Origin: JBMNOI01 sp050942995 | GTDB lineage: Bacteria > Chloroflexota > Anaerolineae > UBA1429 | NCBI GenBank assembly: GCA_050942995.1 | Contig: JBMNOI010000074.1 | Location: 1-19,013 of the forward strand | Length of the DNA: 19,013 bases | Direction of reading: 5' to 3' | Shown here: positions 14,343 through 19,013 of the stretch, in pieces | Layout of the letters: the number at the start of each line of letters is the position of its first letter | Numbering within the stretch: position 1 is the first letter of the stretch | Notes under the pieces: model-generated | The model's input: the letters and a program-made list of their open reading frames with translations, nothing else | Told to the model about the DNA's origin: nothing | Database searches by the model: none | Position numbers and translations under genes: made by a program

Positions 14343-16682
14343 CTACTGCCACAGCTCGACGAACCACACCCACAGCGACTGCCACCAGCTTCCCGTCGAG
14401 TCCACCGCTTCGGGCGTAGGAGCGGTCGTCGGCTGCGGCGAGGGCATATCGGACGGAGGCGCAACCGTCGGCTCGACAGACACGGTGGGCGTTCGGGTAG
14501 GGGCTGATGCGGGCTCTGCATCGCCCGGCTCGATCTGATAGGCCACGCCCTCCCAGACCAGGGTCACCCGCTGGCCCAAAGCCAGATAAAGCCCCCACTC
14601 GGGGTATGTCTGAAGCAGATCGAAATAGCGTTCGCCGCCAAGGGGTACACGTTCCATCCGCATACTGCCGGCATCATAGGTGGTGTCGATCCATGTGTCA
14701 TCACGCAACACAAAGGCCTTGGCTCCCACCACACGCACCTGTTCGGCTTCAGGGGCCGCCGCCACATCGGCCTGCCGCAACGATTCCTGGGCGATGCTCT
14801 CCTCCACCGCCTTTTGCCCCGAAGCATCCGCCGCGATAGACAGGGCGCCTTCACCCTGCCCCACCTGTCCCGCCGGGGCCGGAGCCTCGGCCAGCTGCCG
14901 TTCGGCGATAGAACGTCGCCCCTCGGCCGTCAGGGCATCCTCCGTCTCGTCGACCAGATAGGAGGTATAGGGCGTTACGATGCCGTGGCGCACGCTCAAG
15001 GCGATGATCTCGTCCACCAATTCACCGTCGGCGCCGTGCAGGCGAATCTGCGCCAGCAAATGGCCGATCTTGCGCGTGGCCCACAGGCGTGGAACCAGCG
15101 CATCGCCGCCGTCCTCGTGGAAATTCATCGCCGGGAACCGTTGCTCCCGGGGTTCGTCGTTCACCATCCCCCTCAGGGTGATGCCGGCCGTTCCGCCATC
15201 ACGATAGCGCCCCGCGACCACCAGCTGACTGCCGGCAAACAGATCGGGCAGCGGATAAGGATAGGTGTCATCCACCTGCACCCCGTCGAATGAAAGGCTC
15301 ACATCGGACAGCACCGGCGTGCCGATGCGAGAATAAAAGGTCGCCACGGCATGCTCGATATCTTCCTCCGGCCGCACATAGACCGTCGTGCCCCGGTGCG
15401 ACTGGGCCATGGTGTCCAGCAGCGTCGTATTCACCTCATAGCCCACACCAAAGCAATAGATGCTCACGCGGTCGCCCATCGACGCCGTGGCATCGGCCAC
15501 TTGTTCGAGAATGTGCGCGGTCCGAATCTCTCCCTCCGTCGCCAGGCCGTCGGTGAAGAACAGCACCACCTGAGGGCGCTCTCCCCGAGCCTGAGATAAC
15601 GTCTCTTGCAGCGCCCGCGAGATATTGGTCCCTCCGGCAGCCTGCAAATCGCGGATAAAGGTATGGGCCTGCTCCACCTCCGCCGCCGGTCGCGGCTCAG
15701 AGGCATAGCGATGGGTACCGGTGCTAAAGGCGATGATGTTGAAGCGATCCTCCGGGTTCAGTCGATCCAGCACATAGCGCACCGCCGCTTTGGCCTGCTC
15801 CATCTTTTCACCGCGCATGCTGCCCGAGACATCGAGGACGATGAACAGATCACGGGCCACCACCTCCTGGGGATCGGCCTCGGGCCGGGGACTGAGCAGC
15901 AACAGGAAATAACCGTCCTCCCCCCTCTCCTTGTAGGTCAGCAAGCCGACGCCCAGATCGTCTTCTTCCATCCCGTAGTAGAGCACAAATTCACCCTCGG
16001 GTGTCACGTCGAGCGCCTCATAGCCCACCTCAACGTGGCCGTCATCCTCTCGGTGAACGGCGATGGATTGCGCGGGCGAATACACGGCCCCAATCGGGCG
16101 GGTCGATCGGATGGTCACCGACACGCTGACCTCGTCCAACGTTCGGGGCGTCATTCCCGCCACCCGCAGCGGCTGGCCATAACGCACCAGGCCACCCTCT
16201 GCAGGAAGCACCTGGACATATTCGATCTCGATGCGGGTCTCCCCATGAGCGGGGACGGGAAAGATTCGCGTCCGAAACGCTCCCCGCCCGACAAATTCGA
16301 GCAACGCCGGGTCGCGCCACTCACGCACAATCTCCTCATAGATATCTCGCGCCTCGTCCGCATCCAGCAGACGGGCCTCCAGGATCTGACCGTCTACCCA
16401 CATGGCAAAGCGAGAGATCTGCGCCCCCTCGGGCAACGGCAGAATATAGTCCACCTCGACATCATAGGCGCGGTCGTTCACCAGTGTCTGCTCGATACGG
16501 GTGACGGCGACCTGCTCATCAATGGTCACCCGCGCATGGTGGCTTTTTACAGCGACATCCTCCGTGGGAGGCATGGGAGGATGCGGTGGCTCGGGAATGA
16601 TGATCTCCTGAGCGCCGACAGGTAGAGCGATGACGATGAACAACAACATCACCCATAGCGAGATCACCCCTCGAATACGCAT
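14343..16682 (-). CDS. Secreted VIT and von Willebrand A domain protein
   Basis: A 779-residue exported protein with the architecture of inter-alpha-trypsin-inhibitor heavy chains. Residues 1-24 form a signal peptide (MRIRG, then a hydrophobic stretch, ending PVGAQ); there is no lipobox Cys. Residues about 40-170 are a VIT domain (ILPLPEGAQISRFAMWVDGQ, DADEARDIYEEIV). A VWA domain starts near 278 with the metal-binding DVSGS (284-288). A variable region follows, then a linker rich in Pro and Thr, and a Trp-rich tail (WWQSLWVWFVELWQ) at the very end. Such proteins bind other proteins or matrix at the cell surface; the ligand is unknown. ATG 16682 is chosen for the GGAGG 7 nt upstream; a GTG at 16697 lies within that site. 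It is transcribed alone, divergent from the SIS gene. Confidence 0.93.
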   Translation of the reverse strand: MRIRGVISLWVMLLFIVIALPVGAQEIIIPEPPHPPMPPTEDVAVKSHHARVTIDEQVAVTRIEQTLVNDRAYDVEVDYILPLPEGAQISRFAMWVDGQILEARLLDADEARDIYEEIVREWRDPALLEFVGRGAFRTRIFPVPAHGETRIEIEYVQVLPAEGGLVRYGQPLRVAGMTPRTLDEVSVSVTIRSTRPIGAVYSPAQSIAVHREDDGHVEVGYEALDVTPEGEFVLYYGMEEDDLGVGLLTYKERGEDGYFLLLLSPRPEADPQEVVARDLFIVLDVSGSMRGEKMEQAKAAVRYVLDRLNPEDRFNIIAFSTGTHRYASEPRPAAEVEQAHTFIRDLQAAGGTNISRALQETLSQARGERPQVVLFFTDGLATEGEIRTAHILEQVADATASMGDRVSIYCFGVGYEVNTTLLDTMAQSHRGTTVYVRPEEDIEHAVATFYSRIGTPVLSDVSLSFDGVQVDDTYPYPLPDLFAGSQLVVAGRYRDGGTAGITLRGMVNDEPREQRFPAMNFHEDGGDALVPRLWATRKIGHLLAQIRLHGADGELVDEIIALSVRHGIVTPYTSYLVDETEDALTAEGRRSIAERQLAEAPAPAGQVGQGEGALSIAADASGQKAVEESIAQESLRQADVAAAPEAEQVRVVGAKAFVLRDDTWIDTTYDAGSMRMERVPLGGERYFDLLQTYPEWGLYLALGQRVTLVWEGVAYQIEPGDAEPASAPTRTPTVSVEPTVAPPSDMPSPQPTTAPTPEAVDSTGSWWQSLWVWFVELWQ

Positions 16683-16736
16683 ATGAACTCCTCCCACTCA
16701 CCCAAACTGGAGCCCCCTGCAGAAAAGGCCCGCACC

Positions 16737-16753
16737 GATGTAAATTCTACATC
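16737..16753. promoter_or_regulatory. Inverted repeat, candidate operator for the VIT/VWA gene
   Basis: GATGTA (16737-16742) and TACATC (16748-16753) are exact inverted arms around AATTC. On the minus strand the repeat contains TAGAAT, a possible -10 box about 55-60 nt upstream of the ATG; a TTGACG lies 20 nt farther upstream, an unusually long spacing. The repeat would therefore sit on the promoter. Regulator unknown. Confidence 0.4.
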
Positions 16754-16802
16754 AGTGACGGCGCAGCCCCGTCAAACGTTCCACATAAACCTGCTGCGGA
16801 CA

Positions 16803-16831
16803 TTGTGCTACCGCCCGAGTCATGCTAGAAT
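16803..16831 (+). promoter_or_regulatory. Promoter for the SIS isomerase gene
   Basis: TTGTGC (16803-16808) and TAGAAT (16826-16831) are 17 nt apart. Transcription would start near 16838, after the ATG at 16822, which supports the ATG at 16864 as the true start. Confidence 0.65.
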
Positions 16832-16863
16832 CGGCTGCGATTCAGTCTCAAAGGAGAGAAGAC

Positions 16864-17910
16864 ATGCAAAAGATCCGGCGACTGCTGAATGAGATCGACG
16901 AGCAGCCCGATGTATTGCAACGACTGATTGCAGCGAAGCAATCTGTCATGGACGATATCGTTCGCGAGTTTCACGAGCGCGACGTGCATATGGTGCTCAT
17001 TGCCGCACGAGGCACCTCGGATAATGTCGCGATCTATGCCAAGTACCTGCTGGGGGCACAGAACGGCCTGCCGGTCGCGCTGGCGGCGCCATCGCTTTAC
17101 ACGCTGTACGATGCCCCCCCGCGGCTGAAGAACACGCTGGTGCTGGGCATCTCCCAGTCGGGCCGCTCACCCGATATCGTCTCGGTTATACAGAACGCTC
17201 GTAGACAGGGTATGCTCACTGTGGCCATCACCAATACGCCCGATTCTCCGCTGGGAGATGCCGCGGCGCACATCATCGATTGCCGCGCAGGCGAGGAGCA
17301 GTGTGTGGCGGCCACCAAGAGTTACACCGCTCAGCTCATGACGATTGCCCTGCTCTCGGTGGCTCTATCCGGCGACACCACCCGCCGGGCACAGCTCGAG
17401 ACCATACCCGATGCCGTAGCGGCCACATTGAAACTGGGCGAAACCATCGCTTACTGCGCCGAGCGCTACCGCTATATGAGCGATTGCGCCGTGCTGGCCC
17501 GCGGCTGCAACTATGCCACGGCGTTCGAGGTGGCCCTCAAGATCAAAGAGATGACCTACAGCCGCGCCAACGCATACTCTTCGGCTGATTTCATGCACGG
17601 CCCTATCGCTGTGGTGGATGAAGGCTTTCCCGTCATCGTTGTTGCCCCCGATGGGCGCACCTGCTCGGATATGCTCAACATCTCTCGCGAACTGCACCGG
17701 CGCGAGGCCGAGATCATTGCGATCTCGGATCGGCAAGAGATTCTGGATCTGGCCACTACACCGCTGAAACTCCCGGTATCGGTGCCCGAATGGCTCTCGC
17801 CCATTACGGCGGTGGTGCCCGGCCAGCTCTTTGCCTACTATCTGGCCCTGGCGAGGGGCGTCGATCCAGAGCGCCCCCGTGGCCTGCGCAAAGTCACCGA
17901 AACACACTGA
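16864..17910 (+). CDS. SIS-domain sugar-phosphate isomerase/deaminase, GlmS-like
   Basis: A 348-residue protein equivalent to the C-terminal isomerase half of GlmS, with two SIS domains and no glutaminase domain. Signature stretches are GISQSGRSPDIV (phosphosugar loop), AATKSYTAQL, ARGCNYATAFEVALKIKE, FMHGPIAVV and the C-terminal RGLRKVTETH. Stand-alone proteins of this kind act as glucosamine-6-phosphate deaminases (NagB-II) or as deglycases of fructosamine-type phosphates in the cytoplasm; sequence alone does not choose. The ATG at 16864 has AAGGAG 7 nt upstream and follows the promoter; an in-frame ATG at 16822 overlaps the -10 box. It would link amino sugars to central sugar metabolism, in keeping with the other carbohydrate genes nearby. 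Confidence 0.92.
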   Translation: MQKIRRLLNEIDEQPDVLQRLIAAKQSVMDDIVREFHERDVHMVLIAARGTSDNVAIYAKYLLGAQNGLPVALAAPSLYTLYDAPPRLKNTLVLGISQSGRSPDIVSVIQNARRQGMLTVAITNTPDSPLGDAAAHIIDCRAGEEQCVAATKSYTAQLMTIALLSVALSGDTTRRAQLETIPDAVAATLKLGETIAYCAERYRYMSDCAVLARGCNYATAFEVALKIKEMTYSRANAYSSADFMHGPIAVVDEGFPVIVVAPDGRTCSDMLNISRELHRREAEIIAISDRQEILDLATTPLKLPVSVPEWLSPITAVVPGQLFAYYLALARGVDPERPRGLRKVTETH

Positions 17911-17923
17911 GCGGCCGCCGCTC
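17909..17923 (+). terminator. Short hairpin at the end of the SIS gene
   Basis: GAGCGG (17909-17914) and CCGCTC (17918-17923) form a perfect 6-bp stem with a 3-nt loop overlapping the stop codon. No T-tract follows directly, so it may be only a 3'-end stabilising or weak termination structure. Confidence 0.3.
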
Positions 17924-17949
17924 AACAGATCGAGTTCTCTAGCTTCTTG

Positions 17950-17958
17950 TGCTATAAT
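17950..17958 (+). promoter_or_regulatory. Extended -10 promoter for the small membrane protein gene
   Basis: TGCTATAAT (17950-17958) is a perfect extended -10 element. No good -35 box is seen at the normal distance, which extended -10 promoters can tolerate. It lies about 50 nt before the ATG at 18009. Confidence 0.6.
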
Positions 17959-18008
17959 CGATACCGACGCCGCAACAGGCGGCAACCTGCTCGTTGGAGG
18001 AGAAGCAT

Positions 18009-18407
18009 ATGGTGAAGAGATTCCGGGCTCTGCGTTTTGTGGCGCTCATTTACCGGATTCTGGCGTGGATCGCCTTTATCGGCGGAGCATTGCTGGCGGT
18101 ATTCAGCGTCGTGATCGGTGCCATTCAGGGGCGTGTCGGAGAGCAGAGCCCGTTGCTCATGCTCTTCCCTGTGTTGAACCTGATCACCGGGGTGATCTCG
18201 GGGCTGATGGTCGGATTGGTGATCCTCATCGGCGCCGTCGTCGTCGCGGTGCTCTTTTTTGCCGTCAGCGAGTTCATCAATCTCGGGCTGGCGATCGAGG
18301 AAAACACGCGCGAAGCGGCCTTTTACCTGCGGGGTGAGGGCAGCGTACCACCGCCCCCCAGCACTTCCTCATGGGAGAATCCCGGCCGTTCGCTGATAGA
18401 CGAATAG
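18009..18407 (+). CDS. Small membrane protein of unknown function
   Basis: A 132-residue protein that I do not recognise. A basic N terminus (MVKRFRALRF) is followed by a hydrophobic helix (about 10-40), a short polar loop (GRVGEQS) and a second long hydrophobic stretch (about 48-86) that may hold two helices. The C-terminal tail is polar and Pro-rich (GSVPPPPSTSSWE), probably cytoplasmic by the positive-inside rule if there are two spans. ATG 18009 has GGAGG (17996-18000) 8 nt upstream; an in-frame TTG at 17994 overlaps that site. The gene follows the SIS gene by 98 bp but has its own extended -10 promoter. No catalytic motif is visible. Confidence 0.85.
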   Translation: MVKRFRALRFVALIYRILAWIAFIGGALLAVFSVVIGAIQGRVGEQSPLLMLFPVLNLITGVISGLMVGLVILIGAVVVAVLFFAVSEFINLGLAIEENTREAAFYLRGEGSVPPPPSTSSWENPGRSLIDE

Positions 18408-18412
18408 TCGAG

Positions 18413-18455
18413 CGGGCGGCCCGGATATCGCTCGTCGGCGCGTTCGGGCCGCCCG
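18413..18455. terminator. Large inverted repeat between convergent genes
   Basis: CGGGCGGCCCG (18413-18423) and CGGGCCGCCCG (18445-18455) are perfect 11-bp inverted arms around a 21-nt loop. It sits between the stops of two convergent genes, 6 and 17 bp away, so it probably acts as a bidirectional terminator or mRNA 3'-end structure. Neither side has a T-tract. Confidence 0.6.
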
Positions 18456-18471
18456 TGTCTGCGGATCTCGG

Positions 18472-19013
18472 TCAGCTCCAGCAGCGTGGCTTGCAGATAA
18501 CCTCCAGCACACGGAGGTCGAAAAAGTCCTGCACGTTGGCGGATACCAGCACCAGGGCGGCGTCGGCGCCTCGACCCGTTCCGCCGATGGCGATCACCTC
18601 CTGGCCGGCAGGGATCTTGCCGCTATCGGCGGCCATGGTGGTGATTTCACACGCCACCTTGACGCCCTGACAAAAGTTGCGCAGCGTAAAGGCAATGATC
18701 TCATCGATCTGATAGCTGCCCAGCTTGCGGCGCACAGCGCGGCCAATTCCCCCCAGAGCGTGCTGGGCCGTCACCAGCTGACCGCCGGCCGCCTCGATAC
18801 GATCTCGAAACTCGGGCTGGAGTTCCTGCTTGTTCGGCCCGGCAAAACCCGTGGAGTGGGTCACCACGACCACATTCTGTTCCCTGAATAGCTCGGCGGC
18901 CAGAGCACCCGTGCGGCCGGTGGTGGTGGCGACGATGACATGCTCAATACCCAGCGCCTGGGCGCGCTCATAAGCCAGTTGCAGCGTGCGCTCGGTATTT
19001 TCGGGGCCGGCAT
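18472..19013 (-). CDS. Pyruvate kinase C-terminal-domain protein (partial)
   Basis: The 3' 179 codons of a gene whose start lies beyond the right edge of the window; the frame is open to the last full codon at 19011. The protein resembles the stand-alone pyruvate kinase alpha/beta (C-terminal) domain family: ENTERTLQLAYERAQALG, HVIVATTTGRTG, VVVVTHSTGFAGPNKQEL, TAQHALGGIGRAVRRK, GQGVKVACEITTMAADSGKIP, VIAIGGTGRGADAA and the end VICKPR. In pyruvate kinase this domain binds the allosteric effector; the stand-alone form has no assigned reaction and lacks the catalytic barrel in the part visible here. An internal GTG at 18873 is not a credible start because clear family sequence continues upstream of it. 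It converges on the small membrane protein gene. Confidence 0.88.
   Translation of the reverse strand, partial: AGPENTERTLQLAYERAQALGIEHVIVATTTGRTGALAAELFREQNVVVVTHSTGFAGPNKQELQPEFRDRIEAAGGQLVTAQHALGGIGRAVRRKLGSYQIDEIIAFTLRNFCQGVKVACEITTMAADSGKIPAGQEVIAIGGTGRGADAALVLVSANVQDFFDLRVLEVICKPRCWS

Noticed and set aside
15606..16625. Plus-strand frame of 339 codons across the VIT/VWA gene
   Set aside because: It is antisense to a protein with signal peptide, VIT and VWA motifs, and shows no domain of its own.
1..19013. CRISPR array, tRNA, rRNA, insertion sequence or prophage
   Set aside because: No regularly spaced repeats, no tRNA- or rRNA-like sequence and no transposase, integrase or phage structural gene were recognised on either strand.

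Overview
The window is a gene-dense, fairly GC-rich bacterial chromosome segment with Shine-Dalgarno motifs and recognisable sigma70-type promoters. The mix of genes (a sensory-type [FeFe]-hydrogenase cluster with a SpoIIE phosphatase, a VIT/VWA secreted protein, a GlmS-like SIS isomerase, FGGY kinase and glycosidase genes, and a pyruvate-kinase C-terminal-domain protein) would fit a fermentative anaerobe such as an Anaerolineae-like member of the Chloroflexota. That placement is an inference with low to moderate confidence; no rRNA or tRNA gene is present to test it.

Layout. Positions 57-2759 hold a minus-strand operon: promoter, SAM-dependent O-methyltransferase, ABC exporter, strong intrinsic terminator. 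Positions 2919-4470 hold tyrS (+). Its promoter is followed by a leader of about 280 nt that contains a 17-codon ORF with three Tyr codons, then several mutually exclusive RNA helices, one of which can pair with the tyrS ribosome binding site. This looks like a ribosome-mediated attenuator for tyrosyl-tRNA synthetase and is the most interesting item here. Positions 4471-8513 (+) hold a four-gene cluster: thioredoxin-like [2Fe-2S] ferredoxin, HydS-type [FeFe]-hydrogenase with PAS domain, SpoIIE-like PP2C phosphatase and an ECF-S-like membrane protein. It is broken by at least six single-site frameshifts, while every other gene in the window is intact.

Positions 8612-11803 (-) carry a glyoxylate-carboligase-like ThDP enzyme and, after a terminator, a DUF5060/DUF4038-type glycoside hydrolase. 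Positions 11968-14253 (-) carry a metallophosphoesterase followed by a xylulokinase-type FGGY kinase, with their own promoter. Positions 14343-16682 (-) encode a secreted VIT/VWA protein, divergent from an SIS sugar-phosphate isomerase/deaminase (16864-17910, +) and a small membrane protein (18009-18407, +). The right edge holds the 3' part of a minus-strand pyruvate-kinase C-terminal-domain protein.

The carbohydrate genes (glycosidase, FGGY kinase, carboligase, SIS isomerase) suggest sugar catabolism, but they sit in separate transcription units and no single pathway can be read from them. No insertion sequence, CRISPR array, rRNA, tRNA or phage gene was seen.
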